Positions 9,153-18,483 of a DNA stretch of 64,000 nt are shown in pieces. The position numbers were made by a program, and so were the translations under genes. The notes beneath the pieces are model-generated. The model saw only the letters and a list, made by a program, of their open reading frames with translations. It made no database searches and had not been told where the DNA came from. The stretch comes from Coprenecus sp949297365 (GTDB lineage: Bacteria; Bacteroidota; Bacteroidia; Bacteroidales; UBA932). Positions within the stretch are counted from its first letter, which is position 1, and every line of letters starts with the position of its first letter. The DNA is taken from NCBI GenBank assembly GCA_963931055.1, contig OZ006987.1, positions 1,054,001-1,118,000 on the forward strand, given 5' to 3'.

Positions 9153-9187
9153 AGCAGCCGGAGTGTCGTGACGACAGCCCGGCTGCT
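9153..9187. terminator. palindromic element copy 1 / bidirectional terminator
   Basis: GCAGCCGG (9154-9161) pairs with CCGGCTGC (9179-9186), with an inner TGTCG-TGA-CGACA hairpin. It lies between the convergent pfkA and the ATPase gene, a good place for a two-way terminator. Two relatives sit at 10703 and 11214. Confidence 0.65.
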
Positions 9188-9193
9188 CCTGTT

Positions 9194-10582
9194 TCATACC
9201 AACAGACTTAAATCAATATCCGGGATAATGACATCCGCAAGTTTATCCTTGACAAGGAATCCCATGTAAAGCGGAACTGTGAGCACCTCTCCATCTCGTC
9301 CTACACTGTATTGACCCAACTTGATTGCGCTATTGACATGATAGACATCCTTGTTCCTGAGAACTGTCGCCATGCTTTTTGACTTGCCAGTCCTGGCCTT
9401 GACCTCAAGGACAACACATTCACCGTTGAGTCTCACCAGAAAGTCCAGTTCAAGACCGCTGTCCTTATGGAAATAATACAGTTTCTGCCCGGACTTGCAC
9501 AGGAAATCAGCCATAAGGTTCTCGAATACAGCCCCTTTGTATCCAAGAAGATTACCTTTCAGAATATCCGCCTGAGTGCCATAGTCAAGCATGGCTACAA
9601 GGATACCGATATCCGTGACGTACACTTTAAAGCAATCCTCAACGGCATTGCCGTCTAACGGAAGTTCCGTAATCCGCGTATTATAGCACCTGCGGACTAT
9701 CCCTGCATCCTCCAGCCATTGAATGCTGCCGGCATACTGCGAGGCCCGTCCTCCTTTCCTGACCACCGAATACTGAAATTTCTTGTTCTCCTTCGCCAAC
9801 TGCTTCGGGATAGACTCAAAACATTCCCGGATATGAGGTTTATCGGCCTCATCCGCATATTTTACCATATCCTCCTCGTATTCAGTTATCAGACTACGTT
9901 GGAGCTTGTATATCTGCTCAATGTTCCTGGTTTCAAGGAAACAGTTCACCACTTCCGGCAGTCCCCCGACAATGATATATCTGTACAACAGATCCATCAT
10001 CACTTTGTGAATACCGTCCGGGACTGCTTTCTCACTCTCAAAGCATGACCTGACGGCATCAATGACCGCATCACTGATTCCGTTTGCCCATAGAAACTCC
10101 TCGAAATCCAGTGGATACATGTCTATCACAGTCTCATATCCCACCGGGACAGAGTCCTGTCCTTCACTCTCATCCTTTTTCTTCCTGCTTTTACCATAGC
10201 CTTTCACTCCTAAAAGCGAGCCTGTGGCTATGATGTCGAAACGACCGTCTATCTGAAATGACTTCAATGCCGTCCTCGCCTCCCTGCATTCCTGAATCTC
10301 ATCAAGTATGATACAGGTCTTTCCCTCTATAAAGCGACTGCCTTTAATCATAGCGGAAAGATTGAGAATGATGGTATCGACATCAATATTGCCTGTAAAA
10401 GCGGATTTCTTGTCCGGCTCCAGAATAAAATTCACATACACCACATTCTCGTAATTCTCATTTGCGAATTTCCGTACAATGTATGTCTTTCCGCATTGGC
10501 GCATACCTTTTATCACAAGTGGCTTTCTAGTCTCCGACTTCTTCCACTCGGCCAGATACGTTTCTATTTTTCTCTTAAGCAT
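9194..10582 (-). CDS. AAA ATPase with DUF4143
   Basis: 462 residues from the ATG at 10582 (MLKRKIETYLAEW, the family start); an ATG at 10609 would add nine residues. Walker A 'GMRQCGKT' (about 26-33), Walker B 'CIILDEIQ', arginine sensor-like 'ATGSLLG', then a DUF4143 region ending in 'GLELDFLVR...VVLEVKA', which has the D...ExK spacing of a PD-(D/E)XK nuclease fold. Such single-gene ATPases are widespread in gut Bacteroidales and their function is unknown; toxin-like or mobile behaviour has been proposed only by inference. Three 32-33-bp-spaced direct repeats lie just upstream and may be operators. Confidence 0.85.
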   Translation of the reverse strand: MLKRKIETYLAEWKKSETRKPLVIKGMRQCGKTYIVRKFANENYENVVYVNFILEPDKKSAFTGNIDVDTIILNLSAMIKGSRFIEGKTCIILDEIQECREARTALKSFQIDGRFDIIATGSLLGVKGYGKSRKKKDESEGQDSVPVGYETVIDMYPLDFEEFLWANGISDAVIDAVRSCFESEKAVPDGIHKVMMDLLYRYIIVGGLPEVVNCFLETRNIEQIYKLQRSLITEYEEDMVKYADEADKPHIRECFESIPKQLAKENKKFQYSVVRKGGRASQYAGSIQWLEDAGIVRRCYNTRITELPLDGNAVEDCFKVYVTDIGILVAMLDYGTQADILKGNLLGYKGAVFENLMADFLCKSGQKLYYFHKDSGLELDFLVRLNGECVVLEVKARTGKSKSMATVLRNKDVYHVNSAIKLGQYSVGRDGEVLTVPLYMGFLVKDKLADVIIPDIDLSLLV

Positions 10583-10610
10583 AGGCTTATTCCGTTCTTC
10601 CGACAGCAAA

Positions 10611-10696
10611 ATTACATTTTTTCAAGCGAATAAACAATAATTACTACATTTTTTCAAGCGAATGCCGCCCCTATTGCTACACTTTTTCGACGGAAA
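10611..10696. repeat. three phased direct repeats upstream of the ATPase gene
   Basis: Copies at 10611-10631 and 10643-10663 share 19 of 21 bases (core TACATTTTTTCAAGCGAAT); a third, weaker copy starts at 10676 (TACACTTTTTCGACGGAA). Spacing is 32 and 33 bp, three helical turns, so proteins bound at each would lie on one face. They sit at +30 to +115 bp upstream of the ATPase start, suggesting operator sites. Confidence 0.7.
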
Positions 10697-10702
10697 ATGA
10701 AA

Positions 10703-10735
10703 ACAGCCGGACCGTCACCACGACAGCCCGGCTGC
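10703..10735. repeat. palindromic element copy 2
   Basis: CAGCCGG (10704-10710) pairs with CCGGCTG (10728-10734). The inner arm is changed compared with copies 1 and 3. It is preceded by a 15-base segment (10688-10702) identical to that before copy 3, so copies 2 and 3 share about 48 bp. It lies between divergent genes, so it is not in a terminator position. Confidence 0.6.
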
Positions 10736-10784
10736 TCCTGCTTTACCACTTTCGTAAAAACTTTCTGTCTGACAGGCAGTTTTT

Positions 10785-10816
10785 ATTGGATGTCCGATGA
10801 ATAATCCCTACTTTTG
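10785..10816 (+). promoter_or_regulatory. promoter of the DUF6722-like gene
   Basis: ATTG (10785-10788), 20 bp, TACTTTTG (10809-10816). Transcription would start near 10822, so the ATG at 10814 cannot be the real start; the ATG at 10841 (or 10832) is used instead. Confidence 0.6.
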
Positions 10817-10840
10817 TGCAGAACAGAATCAATGACGGGC

Positions 10841-11083
10841 ATGAGTAAGTGGGCAGAAGAGCAGGAACGCAGGAGGGACGGCAAAGAGAGGCGGAGGGTC
10901 AGCCGCGAGACGATGGGCAAATTTTTCTACGACCTCGCAAAACTCGCATTTGCAGCCATGTCATTGACCGGAGGGATATCGTTGATAATTAACGAAGTGC
11001 AGATCAGACAGATTGTATTGCTGGCCAGCGGTATAGGACTGACATACATCTGTGCGTTGATCGGCCACAGAATACTGAAATAA
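10841..11083 (+). CDS. small two-helix membrane protein (DUF6722-like)
   Basis: 80 residues from the ATG at 10841, chosen because the promoter overlaps the earlier ATG at 10814. The first 25 residues are strongly charged (Glu/Arg/Lys), then two hydrophobic helices follow ('FFYDLAKLAFAAMSLTGGIS' and 'IVLLASGIGLTYICALIGH') and a short basic tail. The 'MGKFFYDLAKLA' start of the helix region recalls the DUF6722 family of Bacteroidales; I am only moderately sure. It is followed after 3 nt by another tiny membrane ORF. Confidence 0.6.
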   Translation: MSKWAEEQERRRDGKERRRVSRETMGKFFYDLAKLAFAAMSLTGGISLIINEVQIRQIVLLASGIGLTYICALIGHRILK

Positions 11084-11086
11084 GAT

Positions 11087-11191
11087 ATGGACTTTTTAAT
11101 AATATTTTTTGGAGCCAATTTAGTGATTGCCATAATTTTCCTCCTTTGGCTAAAATCCAAACGGGGTAAGAAATGGCTTGCCGACCTATAA
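11087..11191 (+). CDS. 34-residue membrane microprotein
   Basis: ATG at 11087, TAA at 11189-11191, 34 residues: a single hydrophobic helix ('LIIFFGANLVIAIIFLLWL') followed by a basic tail (KSKRGKKW). It starts 3 nt after the stop of the preceding small membrane gene, so both are probably translated from one mRNA, which ends in the palindrome at 11214-11261. One strong helix plus a positive tail fits a regulatory or subunit peptide; function unknown. Confidence 0.55.
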   Translation: MDFLIIFFGANLVIAIIFLLWLKSKRGKKWLADL

Positions 11192-11213
11192 CAAGCAGAG
11201 ATGGCTCGACGGA

Positions 11214-11261
11214 AAATGAAAGCAGCCGGAGTGTCGTGACGACAGCCCGGCTGTTTCATTT
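11214..11261. terminator. palindromic element copy 3 / bidirectional terminator
   Basis: AAATGAAA (11214-11221) and CAGCCGG (11223-11229) pair with CCGGCTG (11247-11253) and TTTCATTT (11254-11261), with an inner TGTCG-TGA-CGACA hairpin. It separates the small-gene pair from the convergent Xaa-Pro aminopeptidase gene and can serve both. Confidence 0.75.
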
Positions 11262-11278
11262 CTGCGTGAGATCCGCTG

Positions 11279-12682
11279 TTACAGAGAATTGTCGGCCATC
11301 TCGCGCTCCACATCCTCTGTGGTGATGGGAAGACGCTTGGAGCCGAGCAGACGGCAGCCCTTCTCGGTGATGAGGATATCGTCCTCCAGACGGATACCGC
11401 CGAAATCGTAATACTCTTTCTCCAGCAGAGGGAAGTTGATGTACTGAGTGTTGATGCCCTCCTTCTTCCATTTCTCAATCAGGGCAGGTATGAAGTAGAT
11501 ACCCGGCTCGTCTGTAACCACATGACCGGGCTCAAGCATCTTGCCCATGCGGAGCGAGCCGAGACCGAACTGCTTGCTGCGCCTGTAGGTATCGTCATAA
11601 CCTACGTAATCCTCTCCGAGATCCTCCATATCGTGTACGTCCATACCCATATTGTGGCCCAGACCGTGAGGCATGAACACCGAGTGAGCTCCTGCCGCCA
11701 CTATCTCGTCCGGATCGCCCTTGAGAATACCGAGATTGATCAGCCCCTGAGCCATAAGACGGGACACTGCCTGATGTACCTCAGTGTAGGTGATGCCGGG
11801 CCGCGCCACGCTCTGCGTCAGATTGTTGGCCGCCGACACTATGTCGTATATCTCCTTCTGCTTCGTAGTGAACTTGCCTGAAGACGGTATCGTCCTGGTA
11901 AAATCCGAACAGTAATTGGTATTGGACTCCGCACCCGCGTCTATGACTATCAGTTTCCCGTCTGTCAGGACACCGTCGTGCTTGTGGTTGTGCAGGGTCT
12001 CGCCGTGCTGCGAGAGAATCGTCGGGAAAGACGGCATAAGTCCCTCGGAGACAGCGATGCCCTCCATCACACCGACCAGCTGCTGCTCCACCATGCCCAG
12101 CCTGGCCATCTTCATGGCCGTAAAGTGCATCGCATAGCCGATGTTGCAGGCCTTGTCTATCTCCTCTATCTCGCGCTGCTCCTTGATGAGCCTCATGGAC
12201 ACCACCGCCTTGATGAACTCCTCCGAAGCCTCTGCGCGCATCCTGTCGAAAGGTACTCCGAGCATCTGGTTGAGGAGAATCATATTGCGGTAACGGTACG
12301 GGGGCAGGAAGTGCACCCTGCGGCCCTGAGCCTTCGCCCTGGAGACATATTTCTCCAGTTCCGCGAACGGGAATGACTTGGAGACACCCACCGAGGCAGC
12401 CTTGTCGCTGATCAGCGGCTGAGGTCCCATCCAGATGATATCGTCGATATCGACATCATTGCCGAAAATAGTCTCCTCGCCGGACTCCAGGTCGATAATA
12501 GCGGCCAGATCAGGATCCGTCAGGCCGAAATAATAATTAAAGGTACTGTCCTGACGGTAGCGGTAGGCATTGCCGGCATAGTTTACGGCAGCCTCGCCTG
12601 TGCCCAGGAATAAAAGAATACCGGAGCCGACCTTGGTCTTCAGGACATTCCTCCGGTTGATATAAACTTCTTTTGCGAACAT
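11279..12682 (-). CDS. pepP: Xaa-Pro aminopeptidase (M24B)
   Basis: 467 residues. Metallopeptidase removing an N-terminal residue that precedes proline. The N-terminal creatinase-like domain covers about 1-175; the pita-bread catalytic domain follows with the expected metal ligands in order: Asp in 'VIDAGAE', Asp in 'SDFTRT', His in 'HGLGHNMGMDVHD', Glu in 'TDEPGIYF', Glu in 'GIRLEDD'. Length and order match PepP. A minus-strand TAATTTTG -7 box (plus 12712-12719) lies about 30 nt upstream. Probably cytoplasmic, since there is no signal peptide. Confidence 0.93.
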   Translation of the reverse strand: MFAKEVYINRRNVLKTKVGSGILLFLGTGEAAVNYAGNAYRYRQDSTFNYYFGLTDPDLAAIIDLESGEETIFGNDVDIDDIIWMGPQPLISDKAASVGVSKSFPFAELEKYVSRAKAQGRRVHFLPPYRYRNMILLNQMLGVPFDRMRAEASEEFIKAVVSMRLIKEQREIEEIDKACNIGYAMHFTAMKMARLGMVEQQLVGVMEGIAVSEGLMPSFPTILSQHGETLHNHKHDGVLTDGKLIVIDAGAESNTNYCSDFTRTIPSSGKFTTKQKEIYDIVSAANNLTQSVARPGITYTEVHQAVSRLMAQGLINLGILKGDPDEIVAAGAHSVFMPHGLGHNMGMDVHDMEDLGEDYVGYDDTYRRSKQFGLGSLRMGKMLEPGHVVTDEPGIYFIPALIEKWKKEGINTQYINFPLLEKEYYDFGGIRLEDDILITEKGCRLLGSKRLPITTEDVEREMADNSL

Positions 12683-12711
12683 TTTGCTGTGGCTTTTTAA
12701 AATTCAATCGT

Positions 12712-12719
12712 CAAAATTA
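12712..12719 (-). promoter_or_regulatory. pepP -7 box
   Basis: TAATTTTG on the minus strand, 29 nt before the ATG at 12682; a poor -33 (GTTG) lies 20 bp upstream. Confidence 0.45.
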
Positions 12720-12758
12720 ACTCATATTCCCCACAAAAACAACCCCTATTTATAGTGA

Positions 12759-13523
12759 TTACCGCAGAAGGTAGAAACAGGAAGTGGTGTAGAAGTTGCG
12801 CAGCCAGGGTATGCCGGCAGGAAGACGGAACAGCCGGCGCGGCCTGAGTCCGAACTTGGCCTCATAATGAGGGTTTATCAGCCATAGACGCCTGTCCACC
12901 TTCTGAAAGCCTCCGTCCCGTATTATCCTCTCGAAACGCTCTATGGGCGTAGCTGTCTGCTTGATCTCCAACAGTTCCTTTATGGCTTCAGGAGACTCAC
13001 CGCCGCGTTTGAGGACCCATCTGTATATGTTTTTCGGAAGAAGGTGAAAATAAGGCAAGTGCGAAAGCACTCTGCTGCGGCAGTTCTGCTGATGACCGCC
13101 GAAGGGCATCTGCCAGGCCGGGAAAGCGAAGAACGCCAGGCCGTCCGGTGCAAGATAGAGTCTTACCCTGCGCATGAACTCCTCCTTGTCCATGATATGC
13201 TCTATCACATCATGGCAGATTATCAGGTCGAACCGCCCTTCCATCTCCTTTACCTCAAAGATATCCGAAGCCAGGAAGCGGCCCGGTGTACCTTCCTCCG
13301 CGAAGAACTGCTCCGCTGCCCGTATTTTGCCCTCAGCCAGGTCCACGCCCAGAACTGAGCATCCCGCCTGGGCAAAGGGGAGCAGATTGCCGCCCTCACC
13401 ACAGCCTATCTCCAGAACACTTATGCCCTCGTCTATCCTCATATAGGAAGACAGCCAGGGCATATAATATTTCCGGCTGGTAGCGGCCAGCTGGTCAAAA
13501 TATCTACGGCGGTCCTTAGACAT
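12759..13523 (-). CDS. class I SAM-dependent methyltransferase
   Basis: 254 residues from the ATG at 13523 (MSKDRRRYFDQLAA); the longer frame to 13592 runs into the upstream gene and is not conserved in character. Motif I 'VLEIGCGEGGNLLPFA' binds S-adenosylmethionine, followed by the acidic 'GVDLAEGKI' and 'FDLIICHDVIEHI' (motif IV). The C-terminal part contains a 'PHYEAKFGLRPRRL' stretch as in small-molecule or lipid methyltransferases; the substrate is unknown. The start overlaps the stop of the nitroreductase gene by 8 nt, so the two are one operon. Confidence 0.8.
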   Translation of the reverse strand: MSKDRRRYFDQLAATSRKYYMPWLSSYMRIDEGISVLEIGCGEGGNLLPFAQAGCSVLGVDLAEGKIRAAEQFFAEEGTPGRFLASDIFEVKEMEGRFDLIICHDVIEHIMDKEEFMRRVRLYLAPDGLAFFAFPAWQMPFGGHQQNCRSRVLSHLPYFHLLPKNIYRWVLKRGGESPEAIKELLEIKQTATPIERFERIIRDGGFQKVDRRLWLINPHYEAKFGLRPRRLFRLPAGIPWLRNFYTTSCFYLLR

Positions 13524-14046
13524 AACGCACATAATCCGACTTGCGGGGAGCGGCCTGAGGCTCCTTTCCGTCCTTCGAGTAGCCGAGTACACAGTGACCT
13601 ATCCCCTCATAGTCTCCCTCTACGCCCCACTGTTTCAGCAAGTCGCGGCCCTCCTCGGAGTCAAAAACCTCCTTTGCCCTGTGAATCCAGCAGCTGCCCA
13701 GCCCGAGAGCATGGGCCGCATTGAGCAGATTGCCCATCACCAGCGAGCCGTCGTACAGGTAAGTCGGACGGCTGCGGTCCGCCAGCACCACCAGCACCAC
13801 CGGAGCCCCGTAGAACGGATCCGATGCCGAACCGAGCACATCGGCGTTCATCTTTGACAGACGGTCACGCACGGCTTTGTCCATAACCGCCACTATCACA
13901 GGTGACTGCTTGCCCATACCGGTCGGAGCAAAAGTCCCGGCCTCGACCACCTTGGCCACAAGTTCCTTTGAAGGCATCTTATCCGGCTCAAATGCCCTGA
14001 TGCTGCGTCTTGTCTTAAGACACTCAAGCACTTCGTTCTTTTTCAT
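13516..14046 (-). CDS. nitroreductase-family FMN oxidoreductase
   Basis: 176 residues from the ATG at 14046 (MKKNEVLECLKTRRSIRAF); an ATG at 14058 adds four residues. 'TRRSIRAF' binds FMN phosphate, 'AGTFAPTGMGKQ' and 'ALGLGSCWIHRAKE' are typical of the family, and the Cys-containing 'GIGHCVLGYSKDG' is near the end. Substrate unknown; these proteins reduce quinones or nitro compounds with NAD(P)H. A TACATTTG -7 box on the minus strand (plus 14073-14080) lies 26 nt upstream. Confidence 0.85.
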   Translation of the reverse strand: MKKNEVLECLKTRRSIRAFEPDKMPSKELVAKVVEAGTFAPTGMGKQSPVIVAVMDKAVRDRLSKMNADVLGSASDPFYGAPVVLVVLADRSRPTYLYDGSLVMGNLLNAAHALGLGSCWIHRAKEVFDSEEGRDLLKQWGVEGDYEGIGHCVLGYSKDGKEPQAAPRKSDYVRYV

Positions 14047-14072
14047 ACTTACAAACATTCTTTCTCAATTTA

Positions 14073-14080
14073 CAAATGTA
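14073..14080 (-). promoter_or_regulatory. nitroreductase operon -7 box
   Basis: TACATTTG on the minus strand, 26 nt from the ATG at 14046; no convincing -33. Confidence 0.45.
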
Positions 14081-14159
14081 ACGGTTTAATTCAGTAACGG
14101 TACTTTTTTCCTGCAAAATTTTGCATCTCCACTACCGGCACAAATCCGGCTTTAATTAA

Positions 14160-14167
14160 TATATTTG
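14160..14167 (+). promoter_or_regulatory. -7 box of the exported unknown gene
   Basis: TATATTTG, 23 nt before the ATG at 14191; the -33 is not recognisable. Confidence 0.45.
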
Positions 14168-14190
14168 CACATTCAAATAAATCATGGATT

Positions 14191-15138
14191 ATGAGACTGA
14201 CACTTATCGCACTCTGCCTGATGGCGGCAATCGCAGCTGACGCGAAATCGGAAAACAACGGTATTGAGCTTCCGGACTGGATTCTGGAGCCGGAGGAAGG
14301 ACTTTTCATCGGCATCTCCTTCCCCGGAGAGGGCAGAGAGCAGGCCCTGGCCTTTGCCGAGTTCTCCATGTACCTCGGACAGCAAGACACCGTTGACGCC
14401 GCGCTTGAGTCAAGAAGCAGATGGGGCACAAACGATGACTTTTCCAACGATTACGGCCACAACGTATTAACTGTAAAAATAGAACCTACAACACTTCATT
14501 ATGACATAGTGAAAGAGACTGAACTGCCAAGCGGAGAATATGCCGTGGCCATACGTAAAGGTTCTTCTATCACAAAACAGACTAAAGCCGACCTAATGTA
14601 TGACTCCATGTCAGTAGGCCGCTCTATATCCTACAACATCACTTTTAATCTATCATTCGGGACGGAACTTCTCTGCATCAAGAAAACAGCCACATACAAT
14701 TTTCAACTGATACAGACCTCCGATGGCTATGTGTACAGCAACTCGTCCCGGCCAAACTCCTACAGACTACCTGCTGCGACTTCGGAGATAATGCGGCCCA
14801 GGAGCGACAACACATCTGAACTCATAAATGCGCATACTCTACATTTCTGCAGTAATGAAGATCCCATCTCCATCTCCCTGCTTTACGGCAACATAGAGAT
14901 GCTGACCCGATACTGTACACAATACTGCCTGACGGGTTCCAGTATCATCAACTCTTATTCAGGAACATCCACTTCCACAATGTCTTCACATATCACATTC
15001 ATAAAACGTCCTGTTTTCTACTACAGGATATTCCTGGACAACCATGACCGGAAAAACAATGAGCGCCTTCTCAAATATATCATGCCTGAACAATGTACAT
15101 ACATCTATCCGAACGACATCATCAGCATCTCCGAGTGA
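14191..15138 (+). CDS. exported protein of unknown function
   Basis: 315 residues. A Sec signal (MRLTLIALCLMAAIAADAKS) is followed by 'LPDWILEPEEGLFIGISFPGEGREQALAFAEFSM', whose 'P.W......IGIS....A...A' pattern recalls the start of LPP20-like domains. The remainder is beta-rich with many Ser/Thr/Tyr and Cys at the C-terminal half (CSNED, CTQYCLTG), and I recognise no catalytic motif. Codon use is less GC-biased than in the neighbours. It is monocistronic and precedes a 440-bp stretch without a clear gene. Periplasmic or outer-membrane location is inferred. Confidence 0.55.
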   Translation: MRLTLIALCLMAAIAADAKSENNGIELPDWILEPEEGLFIGISFPGEGREQALAFAEFSMYLGQQDTVDAALESRSRWGTNDDFSNDYGHNVLTVKIEPTTLHYDIVKETELPSGEYAVAIRKGSSITKQTKADLMYDSMSVGRSISYNITFNLSFGTELLCIKKTATYNFQLIQTSDGYVYSNSSRPNSYRLPAATSEIMRPRSDNTSELINAHTLHFCSNEDPISISLLYGNIEMLTRYCTQYCLTGSSIINSYSGTSTSTMSSHITFIKRPVFYYRIFLDNHDRKNNERLLKYIMPEQCTYIYPNDIISISE

Positions 15139-15580
15139 CTTACAATGCCGGACCAAGCAGGACCAACACCGAAAGAATCACTCTGCTTCCGCACATCCAG
15201 AGCCGTTGTTCCAAACCTCCGGCACCTATCCTGTGCTGTTTTTGAGAAGTACCTGATAACGAGGCGGATGTAAAACAGTGCGGAGGATAGGGGTAGCCGA
15301 AAACCGTCAAAATGTCCGGAATCCGCCACCCCCTACCCTAGGGCTTATTCGCATATATACCTGAGTACTAGTGATTTGTTATCACCTTATGCAGGATAGG
15401 TGTCCCGGATATGACCATGGACTTGGATGAAAGCCGTTGGGAAAGGTCGGAAGTCCCTACCCGGCGGTTCTTCCTCTGTCTTAAGTCTAGGACCTGGCAA
15501 AGGAGGGAGAGCTATAAGGGGCATCTTTGCGGATAATCATTAAAAAAGTTGTGAAAATGTGCGTTTACCGAAGATGCGGG
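15139..15580. other. gene-poor region with competing inverted repeats
   Basis: No convincing ORF. A 5' segment CACCTATCC (15223-15231) can pair with GGATAGG at 15285-15291, supported by CTGTTTT/AAAACAG (15236-15242 with 15272-15278) and GGC/GCC outside, or perfectly over 9 bp with GGATAGGTG at 15394-15402. TGATAAC (15254-15260) also pairs with GTTATCA (15378-15384). The arrangement could be a structured RNA with alternative folds or a decayed repeat. I did not find tmRNA or RNase P signatures. Confidence 0.4.
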
Positions 15581-16906
15581 CTAGAGGGTGAGGATGAAGG
15601 TGGTGAGGGCCGGGTCGGTGCGGTCGAGGCGGATAGTGCCGGAATGGGCACGCATGATCTGGCGCGACAGGGCCAGGCCGACGCCGGTACCCTCGGCGCG
15701 GGTGGTGAAGAACGGGTCGAATATATGTTCCGCGTCAGCATCGGGAATGGGCCAGCCGTTGTTGGAAATATGGATTTCGGTATTGTCGGATGCATTGACA
15801 AACGCAGAGATACGGATAAGAGGCGCGTCACCGGCGGCGGTGCCGTCCCCGAAGCGGTCGCGCAGGGCGTTGACGGCATTCTTGAGGATGTTGGCGAACA
15901 CCTGGCGCATGAGCTGCTCGTCTGCGAAGAGCACCATCCCCTCGTCCTCCAGGCTGATGTCCACCCGGCCTCCCAGAGCCTCGACTTCCGGCATAAGAGG
16001 CTGGAGCACATAGTCCAGCATGGCCCTGAACCTGAACGGATGGATCTGAGGCACAGGTACGCGGGACAAGGCCCTGTAGCCGTTGACGAAGCCGAGCAGG
16101 CCACGGGCCGACTCCCCGATGACCTCTATCCCCTCGCGTACACTGCGCTCCCCGGTCATGCCCAGCAGGGTATCGCTGAGCGAGACGATCGGAGTAATCG
16201 TATTGAGCACCTCGTGGGAGATGATGCGCGTCATCTTCTGCCACTGGGCATTCTCCTGCGAGCGGGCCTCGGCCGCATCGTCGGTTTTCTCCTCGAAGAC
16301 ATATATCCGCACGGGTGTCTGACCGTCCATCACCGTGCGGCACTCTATCAGAGCATTGTACACCCGCTGTTCCGAGCCGACGGGTATCTCCAGCACACCT
16401 CCGTCCTCCACGGCCTTCAGGCGCAGGGACAGTCCGGGCAGCACCTTGTCCACGTCCGAGACATGCCTGATCTCCGGCATCCCCAGCATGGCCCTCACCG
16501 CCCTGTTGCTGCACCGCACCTCCCCGTCCGGCAGCACACCGAGGATACCGGTCCTGGACAGACTCTCCACAGCCGTGTGGAAAGCCTCGTTGGCACCGCG
16601 CATACTGCGCTGCTCCGAGACAAAATCCCTGACCTTGTTGAGCAGGATATTGAACACCCTGTCCTGCAGGAAGGTCGAGTTTTCCGCAAAATGAAAGGCC
16701 AGGTCCCCGTTCTCAAACGCTCCCAGCAGATAATTGAGCTTCCGAAGGTTGCCCGTATAGATGGATATCACCCTGTAGACCAGGAAGAGTACGCAGAGCA
16801 CAGCCCCGCCGGCACCCCAGTACAGGCCCGAAAGCAGGAGCCACACTGCCGCCCCTGCCGAGAGCACCAGCAGCACGAGCGATATTATGAGATGCATGTA
16901 ACCCAT
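15581..16906 (-). CDS. sensor histidine kinase, NtrB/NtrY-like
   Basis: 441 residues. Two N-terminal hydrophobic helices (about 5-45), a linker, a PAS-like region (about 110-200), then a kinase core: H-box 'RIISHEVLNTITPI' with phospho-accepting His231, N-box 'NILKNAVNAL', and 'DPFFTTRAEGTGVGLAL' for ATP binding. The HEVLNTI form is typical of kinases paired with sigma-54 activators. It follows the response regulator gene by 12 nt on the same strand, so they form one operon that signals to the divergent export genes by inference. The signal is unknown; membrane-attached. Confidence 0.9.
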   Translation of the reverse strand: MGYMHLIISLVLLVLSAGAAVWLLLSGLYWGAGGAVLCVLFLVYRVISIYTGNLRKLNYLLGAFENGDLAFHFAENSTFLQDRVFNILLNKVRDFVSEQRSMRGANEAFHTAVESLSRTGILGVLPDGEVRCSNRAVRAMLGMPEIRHVSDVDKVLPGLSLRLKAVEDGGVLEIPVGSEQRVYNALIECRTVMDGQTPVRIYVFEEKTDDAAEARSQENAQWQKMTRIISHEVLNTITPIVSLSDTLLGMTGERSVREGIEVIGESARGLLGFVNGYRALSRVPVPQIHPFRFRAMLDYVLQPLMPEVEALGGRVDISLEDEGMVLFADEQLMRQVFANILKNAVNALRDRFGDGTAAGDAPLIRISAFVNASDNTEIHISNNGWPIPDADAEHIFDPFFTTRAEGTGVGLALSRQIMRAHSGTIRLDRTDPALTTFILTL

Positions 16907-16918
16907 GGTGCAGAAGAG

Positions 16919-18310
<1,392 letters not shown>

Positions 18311-18327
18311 TGTATTAAAGTTTGGGA

Positions 18328-18335
18328 CAAATGTA
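18328..18335 (-). promoter_or_regulatory. -7 box of the two-component operon
   Basis: TACATTTG on the minus strand, 17 nt before the response regulator ATG, matching TAnnTTTG; the -33 is unclear. Confidence 0.45.
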
Positions 18336-18356
18336 GGACATATATCAAAAAAGTGG

Positions 18357-18367
18357 ACACAGGGTGT
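18357..18367. promoter_or_regulatory. possible activator-binding dyad
   Basis: ACAC-AGG-GTGT, a short inverted repeat about 80 bp upstream of the sigma-54 promoter, the range where NtrC-type enhancers bind. Short dyads are frequent by chance, so confidence is low. Confidence 0.25.
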
Positions 18368-18435
18368 ATGAAAATTTGACATGAAAAATACGGATAAATT
18401 TAGCAATATTCTGATTCACTGTATTTTAATTATTT

Positions 18436-18451
18436 TGGCATTATTGTGGCA
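18436..18451 (+). promoter_or_regulatory. sigma-54 (-24/-12) promoter of the export operon
   Basis: TGGCAT-TATTG-TGGCA. GG and GC have the required spacing (GG at 18437-18438, GC at 18449-18450), matching TGGCAY-N5-TTGC except for one base (TGGC for TTGC). It lies 33 nt upstream of the TolC gene ATG, directly beside a divergent NtrC-type regulator, and no TAnnTTTG box is evident here. Confidence 0.7.
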
Positions 18452-18483
18452 GTATCTCAGGCATAACTCAACAATGACTGAAA

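Noticed and set aside
15139..15526. tmRNA or RNase P RNA
   Set aside because: I looked for the tmRNA ends and the RNase P core motifs on both strands and did not find them.
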